DNA of 64,000 nt from Pontixanthobacter luteolus (GTDB lineage Bacteria > Pseudomonadota > Alphaproteobacteria > Sphingomonadales > Sphingomonadaceae): positions 186,001 to 250,000 of the forward strand of contig NZ_WTYP01000001.1 in the NCBI RefSeq assembly GCF_009828095.1. The letters are read 5' to 3'. Below the pieces are notes generated by a model that did no database searches, was not told where the DNA came from, and worked only from the letters and a program-made list of their open reading frames with translations. The translations under genes were made by a program, and so were the position numbers. Shown piece by piece: positions 35,446 through 42,868 of the stretch. Each line of letters starts with the position of its first letter. Position 1 is the stretch's first letter.

Positions 35446-36879
35446 TCATTTCACCAGTTCCCTGACATCAGTCAGCTTGCCTGTAACCGCCGCGGCGGCG
35501 GCCATTGCCGGGCTCATCAAATGGGTGCGCGCGCCCGGACCTTGCCGGCCCACGAAATTGCGATTGCTGGTGGAGGCGCAGCGTTCCCCGGCGGGCACCT
35601 TGTCCGGGTTCATGCCGAGGCAGGCAGAACAGCCGGGTTCGCGCCATTCGAGGCCCGCGTCGATGAAGATTTTGTCCAGCCCTTCCGCTTCTGCGTGCTG
35701 CTTCACCAGGCCGGAACCCGGCACGACAATCGCCCACTTTACATTGGTTGCAATCTTGCGTCCGCGCAGAACATCGGCCGCTGCGCGCAGGTCTTCGATC
35801 CGGCTGTTTGTACAACTGCCGATAAAGACATTCTGGACTTCGACATCGGACAGTTTCTGGCCCGGTTCGAGGCCCATATAAGACAGGCTCTTGCGGGCGG
35901 CTTCCTGCTTGTTCGGGTCTGCGAAACTCATCGGATCCGGAACGCTGCCGCCGATTGCAGAGGTGTCTTCCGGGCTAGTGCCCCAGGTGACGGTGGGCTC
36001 CACATCTGCGGCATCAATCGTTACTGACTTGTCGAACACCGCACCATCATCGGTATGTAGGCCGCGCCACCATTCAACCGCCTTGTCCCAATCCTCGCCT
36101 GTGGGGGAAAGCGGACGGCCTTTGAAATAGGCGAATGTCGTTTCGTCAGGTGCGATGAGACCGGCCCGGGCGCCGCCTTCGATCGACATGTTGCATACCG
36201 TCAGGCGGCTTTCCACGCTCATGCGCTCGAACACTTTGCCGCGATACTCGATCACATGCCCGGTGCCGCCGGCAGTGCCGATAACACCGATGATATGGAG
36301 GATCAGGTCTTTGGAGGTTACACCCGGCCCCAATTCGCCGTTCACGCGGACTTCCATCGTCTTCGACTGTTTCAGCAGAAGCGTCTGCGTGGCGAGCACG
36401 TGCTCGACCTCGCTGGTGCCGATCCCGAAAGCGAGCGCGCCAACGCCGCCATGCGCCGCGGTATGGCTGTCACCGCAAACGATCGTCGATCCGGGCAGTG
36501 AAAACCCCTGCTCGGGTCCGACCACATGGACGATTCCCTGTTCTGCAGCGGTCGCGCCGATATAGCGAATGCCGAAAGATGGCGCGTTTGTTTCAAGCGC
36601 CTCCAGCTGCGCTGCGCTTTGTGGGTCAGCAATCGGGATCCGGTTGCCCGCAGCATCGACGCGCGGGGTCGTGGGGAGGTTGTGATCGGGCACTGCAAGC
36701 GTCAGGTCAGGCCTGCGGACCGTGCGGCCCGCAAGGCGCAATGCCTCGAATGCCTGCGGACTGGTGACCTCGTGAACGAGGTGGCGATCGATGAAGATCA
36801 GGCTGGTCCCGTCGTCGCGGGTTTCCACGACATGGGCATCCCAGATCTTTTCATACAAGGTGCGGGGGCGACTGGCCAT
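35446..36879 (-). CDS. leuC: 3-isopropylmalate dehydratase large subunit
   Basis: A 477-residue LeuC of the aconitase family. It opens with the [12 protein letters not shown] motif, and the 4Fe-4S ligands are visible: Cys in [13 protein letters not shown]-adjacent context plus GSCTNSR and [10 protein letters not shown] (the paired Cys). Substrate loop SRN-like [18 protein letters not shown] is intact. Length matches bacterial LeuC. First gene of the minus-strand leu unit. Confidence 0.96.
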   Translation of the reverse strand: MASRPRTLYEKIWDAHVVETRDDGTSLIFIDRHLVHEVTSPQAFEALRLAGRTVRRPDLTLAVPDHNLPTTPRVDAAGNRIPIADPQSAAQLEALETNAPSFGIRYIGATAAEQGIVHVVGPEQGFSLPGSTIVCGDSHTAAHGGVGALAFGIGTSEVEHVLATQTLLLKQSKTMEVRVNGELGPGVTSKDLILHIIGVIGTAGGTGHVIEYRGKVFERMSVESRLTVCNMSIEGGARAGLIAPDETTFAYFKGRPLSPTGEDWDKAVEWWRGLHTDDGAVFDKSVTIDAADVEPTVTWGTSPEDTSAIGGSVPDPMSFADPNKQEAARKSLSYMGLEPGQKLSDVEVQNVFIGSCTNSRIEDLRAAADVLRGRKIATNVKWAIVVPGSGLVKQHAEAEGLDKIFIDAGLEWREPGCSACLGMNPDKVPAGERCASTSNRNFVGRQGPGARTHLMSPAMAAAAAVTGKLTDVRELVK

Positions 36880-36952
36880 GACTTGCGCCTAGGCTGGCCG
36901 CCCCCGCCGGGCAAGAGAGGAAAACTTGACCCCTCTCAATGGATATCAGCGG

Positions 36953-37414
36953 TCAGTACCGGCTGCGATATGATCGGCGCTGGTCGTAACGGGCGCTACG
37001 ATTGTATTGTGCGCGGTTCAATGCATCATATGCCTGTTCGATCCGCCAATTGAGTGCGCTGCGATCCTGCCGCGAAAGGCCATTGCGTGCGAAAGCGGCG
37101 TATGCACGTTCAACTGAGTGGATCCGTGCGCGGACGCTGCGGGTTTCTGCGCGAGTGAGTTCGCCGCTGCGACGAGCCTGCCGGAAATCTTGCCTCAATG
37201 TATCGATACGGCGGTCGATACGGTTGGCCTTCCGGTTGTACCTCTGACGGTCATACCCTTGGCGGTCGTATCCGCGATAGGAGCGGGCATCGGAATATGT
37301 GGTCTGCTGGTGCTGCGACCATCCGTTTGCCGGGGCAGCATAAGCGGGTGCTGCTACACCGATTGCAAGGGCCATTGCGGCTGTTGGGGCCAATGTCTTG
37401 AGCGAGAGTGTCAT
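36953..37414 (-). CDS. Secreted basic Arg/Tyr-rich protein
   Basis: A 153-residue exported protein. The signal peptide (about 1-26) ends APAYAAP. The mature part is rich in Arg, Tyr and Gln with YDRQGYDRQRYNR-type repeats, then a helical region (IDRRIDTLRQDFRQARRSG, TRAETRSVRARIHSVERAY) and a basic end. Such helical basic proteins are common periplasmic proteins of unknown role in sphingomonads. The ATG at 37414 has a strong AAAGGAG site; the frame upstream to 37558 is not coding. Confidence 0.7.
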   Translation of the reverse strand: MTLSLKTLAPTAAMALAIGVAAPAYAAPANGWSQHQQTTYSDARSYRGYDRQGYDRQRYNRKANRIDRRIDTLRQDFRQARRSGELTRAETRSVRARIHSVERAYAAFARNGLSRQDRSALNWRIEQAYDALNRAQYNRSARYDQRRSYRSRY

Positions 37415-37631
37415 GGCGGCTCCTTTCGTTTGTCTGCCATCTGTTTGTTCAGGTTTATGGCCCTGAATATGAACAATAGCGGAATGCATGATTTCAGTGT
37501 CTGTTATGATCGGAGCGGGGTGATGATGTGGATGCTGCAATAGCGGCCATTGTGTCACAGCCCGCCTTCAGAGCAGGATGTGTGTGAACATCTTCATGGA
37601 AAAGTCATCTTGTAGTGGCTAACTGACAAAC

Positions 37632-38036
37632 ATGTCAGCAGCGCCCTACACATTCCCGATCAAGATCATGCCAACCGATATCGATTTCATGGGGCACGTG
37701 AACAATGCCCGATATCTCGGATGGGTACAGGATGCCGTGCTGTCGCACTGGCGCAACATCGCGCCTGCAGATGCGGTGGCGAGCCGCGCATGGGTCGCGC
37801 TGAAGCACGAGATTACCTATCGCAAGCCGGCATTCCTTGAAGATACCGATGTGGTTGCGGAAACCGTGCTTGAGCATATCAAGGGCGCTCGGGCATTCTA
37901 CAACACGGTAATCCAGCGCGGTGAAGAAGTGCTGGCTGAAATCCAGTCGAGCTGGTGCTGCATCGACGCGGAAACTCTGCGTCCGGCGCGCATCGGGGAA
38001 GAGATTTCCCGGTTCTTCTTTTCCAAGCCGGAATAA
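37632..38036 (+). CDS. Acyl-CoA thioesterase (4HBT hotdog family)
   Basis: A 134-residue single-domain hotdog protein. The catalytic-type motif is PTDIDFMGHVNNARYLGWVQDA (two segments), where the Asp and the following HVNN match the YbgC/4-hydroxybenzoyl-CoA thioesterase branch. The long helix carries LKHEITYRKPAFLED. It would hydrolyse acyl-CoA esters in the cytosol; the chain length preference is unknown. It precedes crtZ by 18 bases and may be co-transcribed. Confidence 0.87.
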   Translation: MSAAPYTFPIKIMPTDIDFMGHVNNARYLGWVQDAVLSHWRNIAPADAVASRAWVALKHEITYRKPAFLEDTDVVAETVLEHIKGARAFYNTVIQRGEEVLAEIQSSWCCIDAETLRPARIGEEISRFFFSKPE

Positions 38037-38054
38037 ACTATATTGGCTGAGGCC

Positions 38055-38573
38055 ATGGAATTCCTGCTCCCCATCCTGATCATAATTGCGACCGTCGCCG
38101 CGATGGAGTGGGTTGCATGGGCGAGCCACAAATACATCATGCACGGTTGGGGTTGGGGATGGCACCGCGACCATCACGAACCGCATGAAAACCTGCTGGA
38201 AAAGAACGATCTATACGGCGTGGTCGGCGCGGTCATGAGCATTTCTATGTTCGCCCTGGGCAGCGAATGGGTGCTGGGCGGTGACGCCTGGCCGCCTGCG
38301 ACATGGATCGGCATCGGCATTCTGGCCTACGGTATCATTTATACGTTGGTGCATGACGGTCTGGTCCATCAGCGCTATTTCAAATGGGTTCCCAAGCGCG
38401 GCTATGCCAAGCGGCTGGTTCAGGCGCACAAGCTGCATCACGCCACGATCGGAAAAGAAGGGGGCGTCAGCTTTGGCTTCCTGCTCGCTCGCGATCCGGC
38501 GAAGCTGAAGGCTGACCTCAAGAAACAGCGCGAGGCAGGCATTGCGATTGTGCGCGAGAGCGTGGGCAGCTGA
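38055..38573 (+). CDS. crtZ: Beta-carotene hydroxylase
   Basis: A 172-residue membrane diiron hydroxylase. The four histidine clusters are all present: HKYIMHG, HRDHHEPHE, HDGLVHQR and HKLHHA. The protein has about four membrane segments. It adds 3-hydroxyls to beta-carotene rings to make zeaxanthin, and with a ketolase astaxanthin. The ATG at 38055 has TGAGG just ahead; a TTG at 38043 is less likely. Other carotenoid genes are not in the window. Confidence 0.93.
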   Translation: MEFLLPILIIIATVAAMEWVAWASHKYIMHGWGWGWHRDHHEPHENLLEKNDLYGVVGAVMSISMFALGSEWVLGGDAWPPATWIGIGILAYGIIYTLVHDGLVHQRYFKWVPKRGYAKRLVQAHKLHHATIGKEGGVSFGFLLARDPAKLKADLKKQREAGIAIVRESVGS

Positions 38574-38614
38574 TCACAGGGGATTGCCAGCCGCAAAGGT
38601 CTGGCATCGCCGCG

Positions 38615-38962
38615 CTATTCTGCCCGCGTCGCGATCCATGTGCCGCAAATCACCAGAACTGCGATTGATATATAGGCGTAGGGAAAGCCGAGCGAGTACC
38701 ACGTAAATCCGACCCCGGCCGCCATCGCCAGTATCGCCATTGTTTTCGACTTGCGCGAAATTGCCCGCCGCTCGCGCCAGTCACGCAGCTGAGCGCCCCA
38801 TTGTGGGTGATTCAAAAGGCGCTGTTCCCATTCCGGATTGCTCCGCGCGAAACAGAACGCAGCCAGCAGCAGGAACGGAACTGTCGGAACGATGGGCAGG
38901 GCAGCGCCAATCGCGCCAAGGATGACCGACAAGATTCCCGCAACAAGGAAAAAAGGCCGCAT
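38615..38962 (-). CDS. DUF454 (YbaN family) small membrane protein
   Basis: A 115-residue protein of the DUF454 family. The N-terminal helix FFLVAGILSVILGAIGAALPIVPTVPFLLLAAFCFARSNPEW (split by the family's PIVPTVPF turn) is diagnostic, followed by HPQWGAQLRDWRERRAISRKSK and two more membrane helices. The start at 38962 is adjacent to the sufE stop. Function unknown. Confidence 0.85.
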   Translation of the reverse strand: MRPFFLVAGILSVILGAIGAALPIVPTVPFLLLAAFCFARSNPEWEQRLLNHPQWGAQLRDWRERRAISRKSKTMAILAMAAGVGFTWYSLGFPYAYISIAVLVICGTWIATRAE

Positions 38963-38963
38963 A

Positions 38964-39395
38964 TCAGCCGGTCTCGGCCGTGCCTGATGCAATGCGGCCG
39001 GCGTGCTCCTTAACCAGGGCAATCATGTTGGGAATGCCCTGAGTGCGATTGGAACTCAGCTGATTCTTGAGGTCGAACGGGGAAAGCGCGCCGGTGACAT
39101 CCATGTTCGCGATGTCGGTTGCCGGTTTGTCCTGCACCGCCGAAATAACCAGCGCGACGATACCCTTGGTTATCGCGGCATTGCTGTCTGCCAGAAAGTG
39201 CAGCTGGCCGGCCTGTTCGGTCGGATAGACCCAGACGCTGGCCGAACATCCGCGGACAAGCGTTGCGTCGGTTTTCAGCGCGTCGGGCATTTCATCAAGC
39301 TCGCGGCCCAATTCGATCAACAGGCGATAGCGCTCGTCGCCTTCGAGAAATTCGTATTCTTCCTGGATGTCTTCAATTGTTCGCATTCCAGCCAT
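38964..39395 (-). CDS. sufE: SufE family cysteine desulfurase activator
   Basis: A 143-residue SufE-like protein. The sulfur-accepting Cys is in VRGCSASVWVYP, and the fold motif TIEDIQEEYEFLEGDERYRLLIELG (two helices) and GLSPFDLK-like GALSPFDLKNQLSSNR are intact. It accepts sulfur from SufS for iron-sulfur cluster building. It lies 14 bases after the last PspB-like gene on the same strand and may receive read-through from the psp operon. The start is 39395 or 39386. Confidence 0.93.
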   Translation of the reverse strand: MAGMRTIEDIQEEYEFLEGDERYRLLIELGRELDEMPDALKTDATLVRGCSASVWVYPTEQAGQLHFLADSNAAITKGIVALVISAVQDKPATDIANMDVTGALSPFDLKNQLSSNRTQGIPNMIALVKEHAGRIASGTAETG

Positions 39396-39409
39396 TTAGT
39401 GGCTGCAGC

Positions 39410-39649
39410 CTACAAATCCACCCCGCTGGCAATCGCTTCCAGTTTGCGCAGCCGTTCCTTGAGGTCGGCAATTTCGATGCGGGCCGCGCCAATGCTGGAG
39501 CCGCCGTCGATTTCCTGGCGCGGGTGGCTCTCGCGCTCCAGCTCGCGTTCTTTCAGTGCCAGCCAGCCCTGCCAACCGCGCAGCGCGATAAGGGCGACGA
39601 ACACGATGCCGATTATCACGGCGCTGGAAACTATGATCTGTTCGGTCAT
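39410..39649 (-). CDS. PspB-like small membrane coiled-coil protein (paralogue 5)
   Basis: A 79-residue protein: one N-terminal transmembrane helix (about 5-24), a charged middle and a coiled-coil end IADLKERLRKLEAIASGVDL. The LKERLRKLEAI segment matches the conserved LxxRVxVLERI core of its neighbours, but the end is cut short and lacks the T-D and LRD part. It is 39 bases after the next upstream gene, the only noticeable gap in the array. It resembles PspB, which binds PspA/PspC in the E. coli system. Confidence 0.65.
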   Translation of the reverse strand: MTEQIIVSSAVIIGIVFVALIALRGWQGWLALKERELERESHPRQEIDGGSSIGAARIEIADLKERLRKLEAIASGVDL

Positions 39650-39688
39650 TTCACAATTCCTCCCGCAGTGCTCCCTGCACCGCTTCGA

Positions 39689-39955
39689 TTACTTGTCCCT
39701 GAGGTTCTCGATCTCTTGCGAGATTTCCTGTATCTTGCGGCTCTCGGTCGTATTCGCGTCGGTCGCGATCCGTTCGAGAACCTTTATCCGTTCACGCAAT
39801 TCCTTGAGCTCGCTCTGGGCAATCTGATCGGCCTGCCGGTCCGGCTGGTGGTCGCCCACTGTGCCGGTTTCGCGGCCGTTCTTCGCTTTCATGGCCTGAA
39901 CCACGCCCCAGACGGCGATGGCCACGATTGCAACGATTGCCCAGCTGCTCATCAT
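39689..39955 (-). CDS. PspB-like small membrane coiled-coil protein (paralogue 4)
   Basis: An 88-residue protein: transmembrane helix about 4-22, then a charged coiled coil with LKELRERIKVLERIATDANT and a final IQEISQEIENLRDK. The motif matches the shared pattern. The ATG overlaps the preceding stop by 4 bases, so translation is coupled. Family function is inferred from PspB and from position in the psp operon. Confidence 0.7.
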   Translation of the reverse strand: MMSSWAIVAIVAIAVWGVVQAMKAKNGRETGTVGDHQPDRQADQIAQSELKELRERIKVLERIATDANTTESRKIQEISQEIENLRDK

Positions 39956-40251
39956 GCTTTCTCCCGCTCGGCAGCCTGGAAGACGCTGTCAGGAAGGCTG
40001 CGCAGATCCTCGATCTGTGAAGCAAGATCCTGGCCGCGGTCGGTTGCCAGCCGTTCCAGCACGCGAACGCGCTGTTCGAGCTTTTCGATCTTTTTGGCCG
40101 AAGCCGAGGGGGCCGCATCGCTGCGCCCTCGCTCGATAGCTTCCTTGCGTTCCTTGTAGGCGATCTGGCGCTTGTGCATCGACGATCCGAAACCAAGCGA
40201 TACGATTGTCACGATCAGGATGAAGCCGAAAATGATGGCCAGTTCGCCCAT
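39952..40251 (-). CDS. PspB-like small membrane coiled-coil protein (paralogue 3)
   Basis: A 99-residue protein: transmembrane helix about 4-22, a basic region (HKRQIAYKERKEAIERGR) and the coiled coil IEKLEQRVRVLERLATDRGQ, followed by DLASQIEDLRSLPD and a short tail. This is a near-copy of the motif in paralogue 1. Coupled to both neighbours by overlapping start/stop codons (TAATG upstream, ATGA downstream). Confidence 0.7.
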   Translation of the reverse strand: MGELAIIFGFILIVTIVSLGFGSSMHKRQIAYKERKEAIERGRSDAAPSASAKKIEKLEQRVRVLERLATDRGQDLASQIEDLRSLPDSVFQAAEREKA

Positions 40252-40631
40252 TAGCCGTGCACCTCTGCCTTGCGGTCGGACAGCGGCACACCGGCGCCAG
40301 AGCTGCTCTGGTCGCGCAGGCGTTCGATTTCATTGCTGACGCTGAATCCGCTGTCGGTAACGATGCGTTCGACATTGGCGAGGCGATCTTTCACCGCGCT
40401 CAGTTCAGCACGCATTTCGGCGTTTTCCTGGGTCAGCAGGGTAACGCGCTGTGCGGTCTGCCCGTCAGTGCTGGGCTTGAGCGACTGGCCCCACATCCCT
40501 TCGAGCGGATAGCCATGCTTGATCTTGAGCTTGGTCGTGTGGATCCATCCGGCCACACCGGCAGCGCCGATTGCGAGGGCTGCTCCGATGATCCAGGGCA
40601 GATGGGGGACTACTGTAGCTTCGGCTAGCAT
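40251..40631 (-). CDS. PspB-like small membrane coiled-coil protein (paralogue 2)
   Basis: A 126-residue protein, the longest of the array. One transmembrane helix (about 13-29), an inserted polar region and the coiled coil LSAVKDRLANVERIVTDSGF followed by SVSNEIERLRDQ. The C-terminus has a Ser/Gly-rich tail. The ATG overlaps the upstream stop (TGATG), so it is coupled to paralogue 1. Confidence 0.7.
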   Translation of the reverse strand: MLAEATVVPHLPWIIGAALAIGAAGVAGWIHTTKLKIKHGYPLEGMWGQSLKPSTDGQTAQRVTLLTQENAEMRAELSAVKDRLANVERIVTDSGFSVSNEIERLRDQSSSGAGVPLSDRKAEVHG

Positions 40632-40945
40632 CAGACGTTTTCCTTCTTCGAAATGTTCAGCGGAGTGCCGCGATCGCTGGCTTCCACTTCGCGCTGGTCG
40701 CGAAGGGCCTCGATCTGCGTGGCAATGTCATAGCCGCGGTCGGTAATGATGCGTTCCAGAACCTGGACGCGCTGTTCCAGTTCCGCGACGTGGCTGACAT
40801 ATTGCGCAGCCTTTTCAGAGCTGGCCTCGGCTGTGGCGCTGATGCGCTTTTCCTCCAGCTTTTTCTGTTTCGATATCCAGACTATTCCGAGAACCATCAG
40901 GAATGGCGCTGATACCGCCACTAGTCCTGTAAGATCACCGATCAT
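40631..40945 (-). CDS. PspB-like small membrane coiled-coil protein (paralogue 1)
   Basis: A 104-residue protein: transmembrane helix about 6-24, a charged segment, then VAELEQRVQVLERIITDRGY and DIATQIEALRDQREVE. The motif VLERI-TDRG-IExLRD is the reference for this family. The ATG at 40945 has GAGGGGAAA ahead and lies 25 bases after pspC; an in-frame TTG at 40960 is less likely. Predicted to sit in the inner membrane with its coiled coil in the cytoplasm. Confidence 0.72.
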   Translation of the reverse strand: MIGDLTGLVAVSAPFLMVLGIVWISKQKKLEEKRISATAEASSEKAAQYVSHVAELEQRVQVLERIITDRGYDIATQIEALRDQREVEASDRGTPLNISKKENV

Positions 40946-40970
40946 TGTATTTCCCCTCAAGAATTCAGTG

Positions 40971-41348
40971 TTAGCGCAGACGCTCGATTTCGGCGTTCAG
41001 GCGCGGATTGCTGGAAACGTAATATGTTTCCACGTCGGCCAGGCGGCGGTCGATGTCGCGCATCCGGCTGCGGATTTCGCGGGCGGTGCGCTGCGGGCTC
41101 TGGCGAACACGCTGCCAGTATTTCTGCTCTTCCTTGTCCACGTAAAGGTGCGAAGGCTTCTTGTTCAGCAGCAGGCCCGCGATGAAATAGAACGGGATGG
41201 TCGAACCGCCGGTCATGAAGGTCAGCATCAGGACGCCAAGGCGGATCCACAGTGCGTTGACCCCGGTGTAGTCGGCAATGCCGGAACACACACCCATGAG
41301 TTTCGCATTCTGCTTGTCGCGGTACAGTGTGGTGCGTTCGCTGGTCAT
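40971..41348 (-). CDS. pspC: Phage-shock protein C
   Basis: A 125-residue PspC domain protein. The signature is LYRDKQNAKLMGVCSGIADYTGV (two segments), followed by the transmembrane part LGVLMLTFMTGGSTIPFYFIAGLLL. The C-terminal coiled coil RDIDRRLADVETYYVSSNPR then LNAEIERLR echoes the motif in PspB and the five downstream proteins. PspC senses envelope stress and controls PspA. The start overlaps the pspB stop (TAATG). Confidence 0.9.
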   Translation of the reverse strand: MTSERTTLYRDKQNAKLMGVCSGIADYTGVNALWIRLGVLMLTFMTGGSTIPFYFIAGLLLNKKPSHLYVDKEEQKYWQRVRQSPQRTAREIRSRMRDIDRRLADVETYYVSSNPRLNAEIERLR

Positions 41349-41641
41349 TACTGTGCTCCCTTCTTCTCGGCGAGCAGGCGGTCCAGCTCGCGCAATTTCT
41401 GATTGTCGATTTCGCGGTCATGCATCAGGCGTGGGCGCTCGAAATCGGGGTTGTCGGTTGCGACCAGGCGTTCCACCGTGTCCATCCGTTCGTCCAGACG
41501 CTTGGCCAGCTGGTAAAGGTCTTCCAGCAGTTCCTCGTCGTCGGTGGTGATCGTCGCGGCGGTTTTCCACTTCGTGATGTAGTGCAGGATGATCCACGGC
41601 AGGCCGATGAAAATGGCCGGTATGATGATGATCTCTTCCAT
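41348..41641 (-). CDS. pspB: Phage-shock protein B
   Basis: A 97-residue PspB. The N-terminal helix IIIIPAIFIGLPWIILHYI is the membrane anchor, followed by an acidic linker and the coiled coil LAKRLDERMDTVERLVATDN with the PDFERPR element that matches LDAEHPNWR of E. coli PspB. A C-terminal extension of about 25 residues is extra. It lies 4 bases after pspA. With PspC it transmits membrane stress to PspA. Confidence 0.88.
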   Translation of the reverse strand: MEEIIIIPAIFIGLPWIILHYITKWKTAATITTDDEELLEDLYQLAKRLDERMDTVERLVATDNPDFERPRLMHDREIDNQKLRELDRLLAEKKGAQ

Positions 41642-41645
41642 TTGA

Positions 41646-42338
41646 TCAGTCCTTCTTGTCTTCTGCGCCGCCTTTACCGAGCGCGCGTTTCATTTCTTCC
41701 AGTTCCTCGTCGACCTTGTCGGAGCCTTCGAGTGCAGCGATTTCGTCGGACAGCGACGGTTTGCCGCTGCTGTCGGCGATGGACAGCGCATCGGCGCGGC
41801 CTTCTGCGTAATCCACGCGGCGTTCGAGCTGGTCGAACCGGGCCAGCGCCTCGTCCGTACGCTCAGTGCTCATCAGCGTGCGCAGCTTCGCGCGGTTTTC
41901 TGCGCTCTCCAGACGCGCCGCAATGGCGGTCTGGCGGCTGCGGGCCTCGCGCAGGCGGTTCTGCAGCTTCGCGATATCCTGTTCGTAAGCGCGCAGGGCA
42001 TCGTCGAGCACGGCGATTTCCGACTTGAGCTGTTCCGACATGTCGGACGCTTTCTTCTTCTCGACCAGCGCGGCGCGGGCCAGGTCTTCGCGATCCTTCG
42101 ACAGCGCCAGCTGTGCCTTTTCGCCCCAGTCGGCCTGCAGCCGGTCCAGCTTGACCGTATGCCGGTGCATTTCTTTCTGATCGGCGATCGTGCGGGCCGC
42201 GCTGGCGCGCACTTCAACCAGGGTTTCCTCCATCTCGAGGATGATCATGCGGATCATCTTGGACGGGTCGTCCGCCTTGTCGAGCATGTCGGTGAAGTTG
42301 GCGGCAATGATATCACGGGTGCGACTGAATATTCCCAT
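41646..42338 (-). CDS. pspA: Phage-shock protein A
   Basis: A 230-residue PspA/IM30 coiled-coil protein starting MGIFSRTRDIIAANFTDML, the amphipathic helix that binds membranes. The rest is a long coiled coil (about 30-190) with family segments DDPSKMIRMIILEMEETLVEVR and LQADWGEKAQLAL. PspA binds and stabilises stressed membranes and, unbound, inhibits PspF. The ATG at 42338 has GGAGT 8 bases upstream and is the family start. The frame stays open upstream to an ATG at 42563, adding 75 residues that could make a longer form. Confidence 0.93.
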   Translation of the reverse strand: MGIFSRTRDIIAANFTDMLDKADDPSKMIRMIILEMEETLVEVRASAARTIADQKEMHRHTVKLDRLQADWGEKAQLALSKDREDLARAALVEKKKASDMSEQLKSEIAVLDDALRAYEQDIAKLQNRLREARSRQTAIAARLESAENRAKLRTLMSTERTDEALARFDQLERRVDYAEGRADALSIADSSGKPSLSDEIAALEGSDKVDEELEEMKRALGKGGAEDKKD

Positions 42339-42559
42339 CAAGGGTACTCCGGAGTTAAACAGGTCGGAGCGACCGCCCTGCTGATGTGAAGACTGTGTTG
42401 GTGTAGGGCTCTGGCGGAGGCGTTCAACCTCTGCTTCGAAGCGCGACACGATATTTCGGGCCGGGGCGGGTCTGCCGTCGGGGGATAGGGGGGACAGTCG
42501 GCGGTCCCGCTCCAGCCCTAGGGGGTCCCGATCACTCGGGTTGTTGCTGGAAGGCCTGT

Positions 42560-42712
42560 TCATGCCAGCTCAACTGTTTCGCATTGCATGGCAGAGGCGT
42601 AAGCCGGGCTCACCTGCATTTGCGAGCTGAGTGCGACAAAGGCGCACATCGCTGCAACGCTGGCAATCGCGGCCTGGCCCAGTTTTGTCTGGAGAAAGCT
42701 GCGGTCAAACAT
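42560..42712 (-). CDS. Small membrane protein, first gene of the psp operon
   Basis: A 50-residue protein beginning MFDRSFLQTKLGQAAIAS, with one hydrophobic segment (about 13-30) then QVSPAYASAMQCETVELA. It may be a signal peptide with a short exported end or a single-span membrane protein. The site GGAAGGAACC precedes the ATG at 42712, and a perfect sigma-54 promoter lies 39 bases upstream, so it is the first gene of the unit. The stop overlaps an ATG in frame with pspA (ATGA). No known family recognised. Confidence 0.65.
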   Translation of the reverse strand: MFDRSFLQTKLGQAAIASVAAMCAFVALSSQMQVSPAYASAMQCETVELA

Positions 42713-42750
42713 GGCTTGGTTCCTTCCGAATTGGTTGTGTTCATGTAATA

Positions 42751-42766
42751 GCAAGGGGTGTGCCAA
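42751..42766 (-). promoter_or_regulatory. Sigma-54 promoter of the psp operon
   Basis: On the minus strand TGGCACACCCCTTGCT fits the consensus TGGCAC-N5-TTGCT exactly. The -24 GG (42764-42765) and -12 GC (42752-42753) are 10 bases apart. Transcription should start near 42740, giving a leader of about 28 bases. The activator PspF is encoded divergently 102 bases away. Confidence 0.9.
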
Positions 42767-42868
42767 ACTCGAATTAGTGAACAAAACCAGCTACTTGGAT
42801 TGTAATGCGCAAATCGGCTATTGGTGCCTATTGCCAACATATGGGATTTCTCACTATAGGTTGGGGTG

